In this document: in pieces, positions 35,635 through 44,643 of the stretch
How positions within the stretch are numbered: the stretch's first letter is position 1
How the letters are laid out: every line of letters begins with the position of its first letter
The notes under the pieces: model-generated
The model's database searches: none
Told to the model about the DNA's origin: nothing
What the model saw: the letters and a program-made list of their open reading frames with translations, nothing else
Position numbers and translations under genes: made by a program
Assembly (NCBI RefSeq): GCF_000769915.1
Contig: NZ_JRLV01000008.1
Span: forward strand, 145,945 to 209,944
Direction: 5' to 3'
Length of the DNA stretch: 64,000 nt
Source of the DNA: Flavobacterium beibuense F44-8
Lineage (GTDB): Bacteria; Bacteroidota; Bacteroidia; Flavobacteriales; Flavobacteriaceae

Positions 35635-36571
35635 ATTACTGGCAGCAGTAATGCTGTTAAGTTGCGGTTTCATCAGGGCTCAGGCTCCGGCAGAAATCGG
35701 ACTAATATCTGATAACGACCTTTACACTTCCTTTAAACACGACCGCTACTATACAAACGGAATTGAATTTTACTACCGCTGGCTTGCTGATACCGATAAC
35801 GGAAAGGTCGCCAAACTGATTGCCGAAGTAAAAGCGGGTCAGTACATGTACAATCCGCAAAGTGTAAAAGCTGAGAATATCAATGTGCACGACAGGCCTT
35901 TTGCCGGATATCTTTTTGGAGAAGTTGGTGCTAATACCTTTTACAAAAGTGAGAGTGTTTTAAAGCTGAACTTTCAGGTGGGTATAGTGGGTAAAGAGTC
36001 GCTTGCCGAAGATTTGCAAAAAGGGCTTCATCATATTTTTCATTATCCTAAGGTAAGAGGGTGGGAATACCAAATACCTACTACTGTAGGAGTGCAGATT
36101 GGTGCTTTTTATTCAAAAAAAATACTGGTTAAGCAGTTTCATGAAAAGGTTGATTTACACCTGCAGGCTAAAGGGCAGGCAGGAACCATTTTTACGGGAA
36201 TTACTTTTGGCCCCATGATGCGTATCAGTTTTAAACGGCCCTTAAAACCGGTTTATGAATCTATACTGCATGGCGCAACGTTGAGTCATGATAAAAAGCA
36301 GGGAGATGAAAACCGTGAGTTTTTCTTTTTCATAAACCCTAAACTAAACTATCAGGTATATGATGCTACCATAGAGGGGAGTCTGTTTAATGATGACAGT
36401 CCGGTAACATTTCCGCTTATACCGTGGCGCTTTGTTGCCGAAACAGGGGTAATGTATCGCAAAAATAACTGGAACCTTTCTTTCTCGTTTAATTATCAGG
36501 GTAAAGAACTTACCAATAATGTAATACAGGGGTATTACTACGGTCGTATAGGTATAGGGTATTTGTTATAA
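35618..36571 (+). CDS. Lipid A deacylase LpxR family protein
   Basis: 317 residues with a signal peptide ending near IRAQ (about residue 22). The outer membrane barrel has the LpxR hallmarks: DNDLYTSFKHDRYYTNGIEF, DRPFAGYL and GIVGKESLAEDLQKGLHHIF with the conserved His, then GWEYQIPTTVGVQIG. It would remove the 3'-acyl chain of lipid A in the outer membrane. It is coupled to mtgA. It ends just before repeat copy 2. Confidence 0.87.
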   Translation: MRKRNKLLAAVMLLSCGFIRAQAPAEIGLISDNDLYTSFKHDRYYTNGIEFYYRWLADTDNGKVAKLIAEVKAGQYMYNPQSVKAENINVHDRPFAGYLFGEVGANTFYKSESVLKLNFQVGIVGKESLAEDLQKGLHHIFHYPKVRGWEYQIPTTVGVQIGAFYSKKILVKQFHEKVDLHLQAKGQAGTIFTGITFGPMMRISFKRPLKPVYESILHGATLSHDKKQGDENREFFFFINPKLNYQVYDATIEGSLFNDDSPVTFPLIPWRFVAETGVMYRKNNWNLSFSFNYQGKELTNNVIQGYYYGRIGIGYLL

Positions 36572-36572
36572 T

Positions 36573-36710
36573 AAAAAGGCTGTCTCAATCGTAATTATCA
36601 ATTACGTTTTGTCATTTTGACGATAGGAAAAATCTCTGATAAATTTTATGAGATTCTTCACTACACTACGTTGCGTTCAGAATGACATCTTTGAGACAGC
36701 CTCTTTTATT
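36573..36710. repeat. Dispersed palindromic repeat, copy 2 (inverted)
   Basis: Ends AAAAAGGCTGTCTCAA and TTTGAGACAGCCTCTTTT are complementary. The reverse complement of the whole element aligns along its length with copy 1 (4243-4376), including a shared GTCATTCTGAA and AGAATCTC core. It lies between the convergent LpxR-like and prolyl oligopeptidase genes and may terminate both. Confidence 0.85.
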
Positions 36711-36722
36711 GATCTGTTGTTT

Positions 36723-38843
36723 TTATTTCTTTCTGTTTGGTTTTGCTCCCATGTTGTATAGGGCAAACGCCTGAATATCCGAATACTCTTCAATAACCTG
36801 TGTAGTCGATTTTCCTGCTCCGTGACCTGCGTTAACACCAATGCGTATTAATACCGGGTTAGTGCCTTTGTGTTTGGCCTGTAGTTCGGCAGCAAACTTA
36901 AAGCTGTGTGCCGGTACAACGCGATCATCATGATCTCCTGTTGTAATAAGTGTTGCAGGGTATTTCTCTCCTTCTTTTACGTTATGTACAGGGGAATATC
37001 CTTTAAGGTATTCAAACATTTCTTTACTGTCTTCGGCAGTACCATAGTCGTAAGCCCATCCTGCACCTGCGGTAAAGGTATGGTAACGCAGCATGTCCAG
37101 TACACCTACAGCCGGAAGGGCTACCTTCATCAGGTCAGGTCGCTGTGTCATGGTTGCTCCTACAAGCAGGCCTCCGTTAGAACCTCCGCTTATTGCAAGA
37201 TAGTCAGACGAGGTGTAGTTGTTCGCTATTAAGTATTCGCCTGCAGCGATAAAGTCATCAAATACATTTTGTTTTTGTTGCTTGGTTCCGGCATCATGCC
37301 ATTTTTTACCATACTCGCCACCACCTCTAAGATTGGCAACGGCATAAATACCTCCGTTTTCCATCCATACAGCGTTAGTGATGCTGAAAGACGGGGTAAG
37401 GCTAATGTTGAATCCGCCGTAACCGTAAAGTATTGTTGGGTTTTTACCGTTAAGCTTCAGGTCTTTTCTGTAAGTGATAATCATTGGTATTTTGGTTCCG
37501 TCTTTCGACTCATAAAACACCTGTTTTGAAATATAATCTTCGCTGTTAAAATCTACTTTAGGTTTTTGGTATAGGGTAGATGCTCCTGTTTCAGGGTTGT
37601 AAGAGTAAATCGTTCCCGGAGTGGTATAGTTGGTAAAGGAATAGTACAATGTTTTTTCGTCCTTTTTTCCGCCAAAACCACCAGCCGATCCAATGCCCGG
37701 AAGTTCAATTTCACGAATCAATTTACCTTTATAGTCATATTGTTTTACTACTGAGATGGCATCTTTCATATACTCGGCAAAAATATATCCTGCACCTGTT
37801 GACGGGCTTAATACATTTTCGGTTTCGGGAATAAGATCTTTCCATCTGGAAGGCACCGGATTAGAAGCATCGGTAGTTACAATTTTGTTGTTTGGAGCGT
37901 TGTAGTTGGTCATAATGATAAGCTTTGAGCCTTCATTGTCCATTACATGGGAGTCGGTATCAAAATTATCTACAACCGTAATGATTTCACCTTTAGGGTT
38001 GCTAAGGTCTTTTATGTACAGTTCGTTTCCGGAAGTCGAATTTGCTGCGGTTATGATTAGATACTTTTGATCTTCGGTAACGCTGGCGCCAACGTATCTT
38101 CTTTTAACTGAATCTCCGAAAATAACCTTGTCTGATTTTTGTGGTGCGCCCAGTTTGTGGTAGTATAGCTTGTGCTGATCGGTTTTTGCCGATAGTTCAC
38201 TGCCTTCAGGCTTGTCATAACTGGAGTAGAAAAAGCCTTCGCTATCTTTCCATGCAATGTTACTGAACTTCACATCTACCAGTGTTTCACCTACCAGTTT
38301 TTTGGTTTTGGTATCCATTACAAAAACCTTACGCCAGTCACTTCCTCCCTCTGATATGGAATAAGCCATCAGATCCCCTTTTTTAGTGAAACTGATTCCG
38401 CCTAATGAGGTGGTACCATCGGTAGAGAAGGTGTTTGGGTCAAGGAAAACTTCCTCGGCACCTGTAAGACTTCTACGGTATAGTACCGACTGGTTTTGCA
38501 GTCCGTCGTTTTTATAATAGTAGGTGTATTCACCTCTTTTAAACGGCGCCGAAATTCTCTCGTAATTCCACAGCTGTTGCATGCGGTTTTTGATCTCTTC
38601 TCTAAAAGGGATTTGTTCCAGGTAGCCAAAGGTAACCTCGTTTTCTGCTTTTACCCATGCGGCGGTTTCTGCCGATCGGTCATCTTCAAGCCAACGGTAG
38701 GGATCGGGTACTTTTGTACCGAAGTAGTTGTCTGTCTGGTCTCCTTTTCTTGTTTGCGGATATTTTATTTCCTTATTCTCGTGCAATTGTGCGTTCATGG
38801 TAAGACTGCATGCCAAAGCCATGCTTAAAACTGTTTTATTCAT
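36723..38843 (-). CDS. Prolyl oligopeptidase family protein (S9A)
   Basis: 706 residues. A short signal peptide ([14 protein letters not shown]) precedes [20 protein letters not shown] and the PYRWLEDD motif. The seven-bladed propeller spans about 75-420. The hydrolase domain has the catalytic Ser in [15 protein letters not shown], Asp in [16 protein letters not shown] and His in NAGHGAGK. It cleaves after proline in short peptides, likely in the periplasm. It is the second S9 enzyme in this window. Confidence 0.95.
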   Translation of the reverse strand: MNKTVLSMALACSLTMNAQLHENKEIKYPQTRKGDQTDNYFGTKVPDPYRWLEDDRSAETAAWVKAENEVTFGYLEQIPFREEIKNRMQQLWNYERISAPFKRGEYTYYYKNDGLQNQSVLYRRSLTGAEEVFLDPNTFSTDGTTSLGGISFTKKGDLMAYSISEGGSDWRKVFVMDTKTKKLVGETLVDVKFSNIAWKDSEGFFYSSYDKPEGSELSAKTDQHKLYYHKLGAPQKSDKVIFGDSVKRRYVGASVTEDQKYLIITAANSTSGNELYIKDLSNPKGEIITVVDNFDTDSHVMDNEGSKLIIMTNYNAPNNKIVTTDASNPVPSRWKDLIPETENVLSPSTGAGYIFAEYMKDAISVVKQYDYKGKLIREIELPGIGSAGGFGGKKDEKTLYYSFTNYTTPGTIYSYNPETGASTLYQKPKVDFNSEDYISKQVFYESKDGTKIPMIITYRKDLKLNGKNPTILYGYGGFNISLTPSFSITNAVWMENGGIYAVANLRGGGEYGKKWHDAGTKQQKQNVFDDFIAAGEYLIANNYTSSDYLAISGGSNGGLLVGATMTQRPDLMKVALPAVGVLDMLRYHTFTAGAGWAYDYGTAEDSKEMFEYLKGYSPVHNVKEGEKYPATLITTGDHDDRVVPAHSFKFAAELQAKHKGTNPVLIRIGVNAGHGAGKSTTQVIEEYSDIQAFALYNMGAKPNRKK

Positions 38844-38887
38844 TATGGCTTGATTTGATTATACACAAAAATAAGGAAATAGGCTTA

Positions 38888-39262
38888 TCAGGTAAACAAA
38901 GCGCTGTAATTTTGACGGTATTTGTATATAAGCATCACATTAAGTGCTACCACTACTATGGCTGTTGCTATAGCCGGAATATCCAAGAACAGGTGGAATA
39001 GCAGTATATTTAGCGAAATAGGAGCCAATAACAATATTACAAACGGGACCCATTTTTTAATTAACAGCATAAAGCCTATAAATACCTCAAAAATGGCGAC
39101 TACCGTTAAAATATAACCGGTATCGGCCATTGAATTTAAAAAGTTTGCTGCTGCTTCGGGTGGTTGCGGAAGGGGAATGAAAGGATGGAATTTGTTTAAT
39201 CCGAATACTATTAGAATCACACCTAAAAGTATTCTTACAATTTTAGTGAATTGTGAATTCAT
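38888..39262 (-). CDS. DoxX-like membrane protein
   Basis: 124 residues with four hydrophobic helices. The N-terminal IVRILLGVILIVFGLNKFHPF is typical of DoxX/DoxD-like proteins, followed by FLNSMADTGYILTVVAIFEVFIGF. It is likely an inner membrane protein tied to thiol/respiratory quinol metabolism, but the role is not established for such short members. Confidence 0.8.
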   Translation of the reverse strand: MNSQFTKIVRILLGVILIVFGLNKFHPFIPLPQPPEAAANFLNSMADTGYILTVVAIFEVFIGFMLLIKKWVPFVILLLAPISLNILLFHLFLDIPAIATAIVVVALNVMLIYKYRQNYSALFT

Positions 39263-39343
39263 AATTTAGTGCTTTTGATGTTGTGGTGATATTTTAACTA
39301 AATTAATGAATTATTATATAAAATATTAACTAAAAAATAATTA

Positions 39344-39379
39344 TTTGTAAACACCCCAAAGAAAAGGGGTGTTTACAAA
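39344..39379 (-). terminator. Terminator of the metal-uptake operon
   Basis: TTTGTAAACACCCC and GGGGTGTTTACAAA are a perfect 14-bp stem with an 8-base loop, placed right after the stop of the lipoprotein gene. It closes the TonB receptor / lipoprotein transcript. Confidence 0.85.
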
Positions 39380-39390
39380 ATTAACCCAAA

Positions 39391-39957
39391 CTAGTTAACA
39401 TTTATGCTGAATGTTGCTGAGGCATCGGTACCGCCACCAGCATTTGTAATGTCTCCGTTACTTACACCATCGGCAGTTTTGTTAGGCTCATGTCTCAGTA
39501 CTATGGTAAGATCGCCATTTGTTACTGTTTCGCTTGCTTCATATGTAAAGCTTAGCCCTATAGGGTTTCCGTTTACATCCTGGTCATTGTAAGTAAATGT
39601 CCCAAGGCCATTTTGAAGGAAAAATATCTGGTGTTCATCACCTTCTTCCAGTACCTCTTCACTAATGATATCAACAGGGTTTGCCAGTTCGTTTAAAAAG
39701 GCTACTGTACCCGTGTAAGTAGTCCCCGCAGTAAAGTCTCCCGAAACGGTTATAACCGGAGCATCAGGCCCGTCGCCATCTAAATCCTGAGACTGTAAAA
39801 CAATAGCAGTACCACCTCCCTGTGGAGTGAAAGTTGCTGTAAGTGTTGTAATTACTTCCTCTTCATTTACCGGAACAAGATTATCGTCGTCGCTGCTGCA
39901 TGAGGTGAATGATACTGTGGCAATAATTGCCAATACTGAAATTTTCAGATTTTTCAT
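39391..39957 (-). CDS. Lipoprotein partner of the TonB receptor
   Basis: 188 residues. Signal peptide with lipobox FTSC near residue 20, then an acidic SSDDDNLVPVNEEE stretch. The body contains LTATFTPQGGGTAIVLQSQDLDGDGPD and QVNGNPIGLSFTYEA, a beta-sandwich-like acidic protein found beside TonB receptors in Flavobacteria. It follows the receptor by 18 bases in the same transcript. The Asp-rich patches could bind a metal, but this is only inference. Confidence 0.75.
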   Translation of the reverse strand: MKNLKISVLAIIATVSFTSCSSDDDNLVPVNEEEVITTLTATFTPQGGGTAIVLQSQDLDGDGPDAPVITVSGDFTAGTTYTGTVAFLNELANPVDIISEEVLEEGDEHQIFFLQNGLGTFTYNDQDVNGNPIGLSFTYEASETVTNGDLTIVLRHEPNKTADGVSNGDITNAGGGTDASATFSINVN

Positions 39958-39975
39958 TTTTGAAATGTTTAATGA

Positions 39976-42360
39976 TTAATAATTGAGTTTTATCTGTAAC
40001 ATAAAGTTCCTGCCTGCCTCATCGGTATATAACCTCTGGCGGTTTAGGTAGTCTCTGTACGTTGTATTGAAAATATTATTTACCGAAAGGTTAACCGAAG
40101 CTTTGGTTTTTCCCAAATCAAACTCGGTTCCTGTACTGAAGTGCAGCAGATGGTACCCTGGGGGCGGAGTACTAACATCTACTAATACCGGTACAAGCTC
40201 TCCGTTTTGGGGTACATCGGCATAAAAGTTATAATTAGGATAACGGTTTTGTGTAAATACGGCTTCGCTTCTCAGTTCGGCAAACGAGTTGTGCCTGTCA
40301 TTAAAGGAGTACCTTATGGTATTGGCTATGTTTAGCGGAGGCATGTCAATAAGCGGTTCGTCGGTATCCCTGTTAGTGCCGTAAACATAAGCAAGGTTAA
40401 GGCTGTGTTTTAAATGCTCACCCAAATACAGGTCAGAATGAAAATCTATACCTGTAAGCAAAGCATCTGCCTGAACATAATTGTATACAGGGAACGATCC
40501 GCGTATGGTATACTCAGCACCTGTAGGTTTCAGGAAAATAAAATTGCTAATAAAATTAGCATAAGGCGTAACCTCAAAGCTAAAAGTATTGCCGTGCTTT
40601 ACCAGCGTTGTGGAAAGCTTATAGGATTCTTCTTTTTTGGTGCGCAGGCTACCCAGTTCTATAGTTCCGTTTGAATGATGCAGTCCGTCACTAAACAGTT
40701 CCGATGGATTAGGGTTTCGCATCGCCAGTCCGGCATTGGCAAACAGTTCCCAGTTGGTGCTAAGTATTTTTTTAATACCCAGACTTGCGGATATGTTATG
40801 GAAGGTGAATTTTGGATTTGTTAGCCACTGCGAACCGTAATCGGCTACTATAAAATTGTCGAACTCCTCTTCATAGCCCAGGCTTGTCCAGCGCGATTTT
40901 TGGTAAAACTTGTCGGCATCCATATGTGAAAAATCATAACGCAGTCCGGCTTCGGCACTAAAGCTGTTGCTAAAACGATGGGCAGCTATGGCATATGCTC
41001 CCACATCCTGACGGGTGTAGTTTGGAATAAGCGGGCGTATGCCTGTTTCGGGACTTGCCTCGTTATCCTGCATAGAAAAACTTATTCCGCTTTTAAGGGT
41101 ATTATTGTCTTTTTCATATTTCCAGTCGGCCTGAAGCGAATTGGTAATCAGGGTAAGGTCCAGGGCTGCCTGGTCTTTAAAGTCCCCGCGACGAATGTCA
41201 AATTCTTTCCTGTGGTTTAGCTGAAAGGCATATTGTAACGACAGTGTTGAAAACGGATTGAGTTGTGTGTTGAAATTAAGTTTTCCTAAATGGTGTTGTA
41301 TTTCCTGCTTAGGCGCGCCTATGGTATAGGTAAACGGATTGGTAATATATGGCGTGCCGCTGTTTATGGCATTGGCAAGATCGGCGGTGCTGCCTATATG
41401 GGTAGCCGATGCAATGCCTATGGTAGCATTATAAAAACTATAGCTTGCCGAAAGGTCGTAAGTGTCGCCAATGTATTTTACATCACCCGAAAAATTCCCT
41501 TCATGATTCCCGGTGTTTGACAGCACATAGTTTGGTGCTTCGCGGTCACCAAAGTATTTAAACGTCCCTCCGGCATTCCATGCCCATCCTTTTTCGGCTC
41601 CTTTGTGCAGGCTACTGGTAAAGCTGCCGCCACGTCCGTTTGAATTAAGCGACAGGATTGATCGTCCGTACAGGGTGTCTTTTAAAACCGATACCGGTTC
41701 TACCAATATGAGTCCGCCAATGGCATCACCGCCATACTGCAATGCTGAAGCGCCTTTGATAACCGATACTTTTCCTGCCGAATTAATGTCGAGGTTAGGA
41801 GCATGTTCGGTGCCCCATTGCTGGTCTTCCAGCCTAACGTTGTTTACCAGTACCGGAACCCTGCTACTGTGCAGTCCGTTTATTACCGGTTTTACAATAC
41901 TGTTTCCTGTTTTTAGCGAGTACACTCCGGGGATTTCCTTTAAGGCATCTCCTAATGTGGCACTGCTGTATTTTTCGAGTGTTATAAGTTTTACATCCTG
42001 CTTTACGACAGCACTTTTTGAAACTCTTGTTGCTTCGCTTAGTACCACTTCCTGTAGCTGTGTGCTTGCAGGTTTTAGGATAGCGTTTAGCCTAACGGTG
42101 CTGCCGTTAAAGTGTATAATAGTATCGAGTGTGGTATAGCCAATGTAGGATATCACCACCCTTTGCTGACCGTTAGGGATATTGTGTAGCTCATAAGTGC
42201 CTAGTGGCGTGCTTATGGCATGTAGTTCGCCTATGTGTATATGCGAGCCGTCCAGAGGCTGGCTTTTGGAATCAGTCACCTTGCCGCTAAGCGTACTTTG
42301 CGAATAGGCGCTGTTGCCCGTTGCTATAACAGCAAAAAGCAATAGTATGTAAAATCGCAT
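39976..42360 (-). CDS. TonB-dependent outer membrane receptor
   Basis: 794 residues. Signal peptide (LFAVIATGNSAYSQ), a CarboxypepD_reg-like domain (about 22-105, LSGKVTDSKSQPLDGSHIHIG), then the plug with KEIPGVYSLKTGNSIVKPVI and GGDAIGGLILVEP. The barrel has NPNPSELFSDGLHHSNGTIE, similar in feel to ZnuD-type receptors, and ends with aromatic IKLNY. It is preceded by a His-rich gene and followed by an acidic lipoprotein, so a metal (zinc?) substrate is plausible. There is no SusD partner. Confidence 0.92.
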   Translation of the reverse strand: MRFYILLLFAVIATGNSAYSQSTLSGKVTDSKSQPLDGSHIHIGELHAISTPLGTYELHNIPNGQQRVVISYIGYTTLDTIIHFNGSTVRLNAILKPASTQLQEVVLSEATRVSKSAVVKQDVKLITLEKYSSATLGDALKEIPGVYSLKTGNSIVKPVINGLHSSRVPVLVNNVRLEDQQWGTEHAPNLDINSAGKVSVIKGASALQYGGDAIGGLILVEPVSVLKDTLYGRSILSLNSNGRGGSFTSSLHKGAEKGWAWNAGGTFKYFGDREAPNYVLSNTGNHEGNFSGDVKYIGDTYDLSASYSFYNATIGIASATHIGSTADLANAINSGTPYITNPFTYTIGAPKQEIQHHLGKLNFNTQLNPFSTLSLQYAFQLNHRKEFDIRRGDFKDQAALDLTLITNSLQADWKYEKDNNTLKSGISFSMQDNEASPETGIRPLIPNYTRQDVGAYAIAAHRFSNSFSAEAGLRYDFSHMDADKFYQKSRWTSLGYEEEFDNFIVADYGSQWLTNPKFTFHNISASLGIKKILSTNWELFANAGLAMRNPNPSELFSDGLHHSNGTIELGSLRTKKEESYKLSTTLVKHGNTFSFEVTPYANFISNFIFLKPTGAEYTIRGSFPVYNYVQADALLTGIDFHSDLYLGEHLKHSLNLAYVYGTNRDTDEPLIDMPPLNIANTIRYSFNDRHNSFAELRSEAVFTQNRYPNYNFYADVPQNGELVPVLVDVSTPPPGYHLLHFSTGTEFDLGKTKASVNLSVNNIFNTTYRDYLNRQRLYTDEAGRNFMLQIKLNY

Positions 42361-42399
42361 GGATATTTATTTTGGGTAATATAAAATTGAAATCCCCGG

Positions 42400-42416
42400 T
42401 ATAACATACGGTTATA
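42400..42416. promoter_or_regulatory. Palindrome between the His-rich gene and the receptor
   Basis: TATAACATACGGTTATA is an inverted repeat (TATAAC, 5 bases, GTTATA) about 40 bases before the receptor start. Size and symmetry fit a dimeric repressor such as a Fur-family protein, but I know no matching site. Confidence 0.4.
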
Positions 42417-42452
42417 GTCCCTTTGCCATGAGGCAAGGGTTAGGGAACAGTT

Positions 42453-42812
42453 TTATAGTACTGCAGGAGGGCCACGATGGGCAAAAAGGCTTCCGGCAAA
42501 TGAAGGACTTCCTTCAATGCTGCTGAAAGTGTAGTGTATTTGTTTGAAGGGGAAATCTAGCCTTAGGCAAAACTGCGGCGGAGCCACAAAGAAATCGAAG
42601 TGGAAATTACAAATGCTACAATCATCGTCTTCGTGGCTTTGTGGATGCTCAATGCCGCTAAACTGTTTAGTAGCTTTTTTTACTTCGTTATGATTGTGGT
42701 GATGTGCCGTAGCGTGATGCTGATGGCTAAAGGCATGAAAAGACTGAAAGCCCGTTGTAAGGAGTACAAGGGCCATAAGTGCAAGATTAAATAATGCGAA
42801 CTTTCTTTTCAT
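42453..42812 (-). CDS. His-rich exported protein (DUF2946-like)
   Basis: 119 residues. A signal peptide is followed by HQHHATAHHHNHNE, a dense His cluster near residues 31-44, and EDDDCSICNFHF further on. The C-terminal part is hydrophobic (FFVAPPQFCLRL). His clusters with a CxxC motif bind zinc or related metals. It is the first gene of the receptor operon. A consensus -7 element begins 6 bases upstream. It is likely a metal-binding periplasmic or membrane helper. Confidence 0.75.
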   Translation of the reverse strand: MKRKFALFNLALMALVLLTTGFQSFHAFSHQHHATAHHHNHNEVKKATKQFSGIEHPQSHEDDDCSICNFHFDFFVAPPQFCLRLDFPFKQIHYTFSSIEGSPSFAGSLFAHRGPPAVL

Positions 42813-42817
42813 TACCG

Positions 42818-42859
42818 CAAAGGTAGGGAAAAAGATTTTACAATTGCAACAGGGTTGCA
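42818..42859 (-). promoter_or_regulatory. Promoter and palindromic operator of the His-rich / TonB operon
   Basis: On the minus strand TACCTTTG (complement of 42818-42825) is a consensus -7 element just before the ATG at 42812. A perfect palindrome TGCAAC-AGG-GTTGCA lies at 42845-42859 over the -33 TTG region. A repressor bound there would block transcription. The size fits Fur/Zur-type sites; identity is unproven. Confidence 0.6.
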
Positions 42860-42882
42860 GTTAAAAAAATGGTAAGGCTTTT

Positions 42883-43290
42883 TTATTTTACTATTTCTAT
42901 CAGTTCAACCTCATAAACTAAGACAGAATCAGGGTGTGGGAAAGTAGGGTTGCCACTACGTTTGCTTAGGGCAGGAGGCACTATCATTTTCCTTATTTCT
43001 CCCTGCTGCATACCTCTTAATCCTTCGTCTACGCCTTTTATAGCCTGATTACCGCCTATAAGTACTTTAACGGGAGTAGGTAATGTTCTGGAATCAAAGA
43101 GTAACGAATCGTTACGGTAGCTCATGGTTTCGTGTATAAATACTTCATCTCCTGATTTTGCTTTATCTCCTGTACCTTCTTTTAGTGTTTTATACTGTAA
43201 TCCCGATGCGGTGGTAATCATATCCTTTCCGGAATTATCTTTACAGCTAAAAAGCATAATTAGCGAAAGTAATGTGAGTGCTTTTTTCAT
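42883..43290 (-). CDS. FKBP-type peptidyl-prolyl isomerase lipoprotein
   Basis: 135 residues. Signal peptide with lipobox LFSC near residue 16, then a single FKBP domain. Recognisable are SGLQYKTLKEGTGDKAKSGD, IKGVDEGLRGMQQGEIRKMI, VPPALSKR and the final VLVYEVELIEI. It catalyses proline isomerisation in the periplasm or outer leaflet. It has no clear operon partner. Confidence 0.92.
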   Translation of the reverse strand: MKKALTLLSLIMLFSCKDNSGKDMITTASGLQYKTLKEGTGDKAKSGDEVFIHETMSYRNDSLLFDSRTLPTPVKVLIGGNQAIKGVDEGLRGMQQGEIRKMIVPPALSKRSGNPTFPHPDSVLVYEVELIEIVK

Positions 43291-43336
43291 TGTTCAATGT
43301 TTTGATGGTTAGCTTTTTGTAAAGATAGACGGTTTT

Positions 43337-44449
43337 TTAATAGGTCTTAATTTTCACACAGCTTACATGCTCTATTGAGGTTTCGCTAGTTTTGCTTAGC
43401 TGTCCTGTTATTTGGTTTATCCTGAATACAACTGCCGAACTACTGTTAACATTGGTTATAATAATAAACTTACCGCTTGGGTCTATAGCAAAGGTGCGGG
43501 GATGTTTGCCTAGAGTAGACTGATAGCCTATGATTTTTAGTGTTCCGTTTTCCTGTACCGAGAAAATAGCGATGTTGTTTTCGCTTCCCCTGTTGGTAGT
43601 ATATAAAAACTTTCCGTTTGGTGTGATATGGATATCAGAACTTTCAAAGCCTTCGGTAAGGGAATCGTTATGTGTGGCAATCTCCTGAGTGGTTTTCAGG
43701 TTACCGTTGCTGTATTCATAAACTGTTACAGTGCCGGAGAGTTCCCCTATACAATAGGCTTGTTTTCCTTTAGGGTGAAAAGTAAAATGCCTGGGCCCGC
43801 TACCGGGAGTAGTTTTTATAATGTTTGTTTCGATGAGGGGTTGTTTTCTTAGCGTGTCAAACTCATAGCATCTTATTTTATCACTGCCTAAGTCAGAAGC
43901 AAACAGATATTGACCATCCGGAGAAAATACTGTTGAATGTATATGGGAGTTTTTCTGCCTGTTTGGGTTAATACTTCCTTCAAAATAGTCAAAATGCTGA
44001 GCCGTAGGCTCAATAAAGCCATCATTGCCTAAAGGATAAAGTGAGATACCACTTTCAGTATAATTACCGTTTATGAGCCACTTGCCCAAAGGATGTGTGT
44101 CACAATAAACCGGATTTTCGCCACTGCTCGACTGGCTGTTTAGAAATGTTAGTGTTTTCTTTACCGGATTGAAAGCAAAACTGCTTACACTGCCTGTGTT
44201 TGGTGTTTTGGTATCGGTACAGGCGTATATAAAATTCCCGTCAGGGGAAAGGCTAAGGTAAGAAGGGTTGTGTATTTTGGCTGAGGTAACCTTTTTAAGG
44301 CTGCCTTTAATAGTATCCAACTCATAAACATATAGGCCTTTCTTATTTTTGTTATGGTTAAAAGACCCGAAAAAAGCATAGGTTTGGCTGTAGCTGGTAT
44401 AGCTTAAAAATAGGAGAATTAGGGTGATAAGGAGAGATTTGCTATTCAT
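43337..44449 (-). CDS. Lactonase family protein (YbhE / 7-bladed propeller)
   Basis: 370 residues from ATG 44449; the upstream nine codons are ignored because the signal peptide starts MNSKSLLITLILLFLSYTSYSQ. A propeller of repeated LSPDGNFIYACTD, FSPDGQYLFASDLG, FHPKGKQAYCIGEL and ITPNGKFLYTTNRG blades follows. This is the 6-phosphogluconolactonase-type family, although the signal peptide places it outside the cytoplasm. Its start codon overlaps the stop codon of a frameshifted small gene upstream. Confidence 0.85.
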   Translation of the reverse strand: MNSKSLLITLILLFLSYTSYSQTYAFFGSFNHNKNKKGLYVYELDTIKGSLKKVTSAKIHNPSYLSLSPDGNFIYACTDTKTPNTGSVSSFAFNPVKKTLTFLNSQSSSGENPVYCDTHPLGKWLINGNYTESGISLYPLGNDGFIEPTAQHFDYFEGSINPNRQKNSHIHSTVFSPDGQYLFASDLGSDKIRCYEFDTLRKQPLIETNIIKTTPGSGPRHFTFHPKGKQAYCIGELSGTVTVYEYSNGNLKTTQEIATHNDSLTEGFESSDIHITPNGKFLYTTNRGSENNIAIFSVQENGTLKIIGYQSTLGKHPRTFAIDPSGKFIIITNVNSSSAVVFRINQITGQLSKTSETSIEHVSCVKIKTY

Positions 44450-44628
44450 GTTGTTTAAAGCTAAGTATAAAAACAATTAATGCAATAAAGCACAGTAGTA
44501 ATCCTCCCATAAACAGTATTCCGTTTAGGGTAGACCCCCATAGTTGAGGTATAATCAATTCCTATAGATAGCCACCCCGTGATTCCCATTCCTATTGAGG
44601 TTAATAATAATTTGGTTTGTTTTTTCAT
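44442..44628 (-). pseudogene. Small membrane protein with a frameshift
   Basis: From ATG 44628 the frame reads MKKQTKLLLTSIGMGITGWL but then leaves its hydrophobic pattern. The next frame continues smoothly as LIIPQLWGSTLNGILFMGGL and FIALIVFILSFKQHE, and its TAG (44444-44442) overlaps the lactonase ATG. The total span is 187 bases, one base more than 62 codons, so a single-base insertion near 44556 fits. Both halves are hydrophobic, so the ancestor was likely a two-helix membrane protein of about 61 residues. It could also be a sequencing error. Confidence 0.5.
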
Positions 44629-44643
44629 GAAGATGGAAGATGT

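Noticed and set aside
42419..42439. Imperfect inverted repeat CCCTTTGCC/GGCAAGGG before the TonB gene
   Set aside because: Has a bulge, no T-run and no clear role; weaker than the neighbouring palindromes.
42600..42794. Plus-strand frame across the His-rich gene
   Set aside because: Antisense to the His-rich gene, whose signal peptide and His cluster are convincing.
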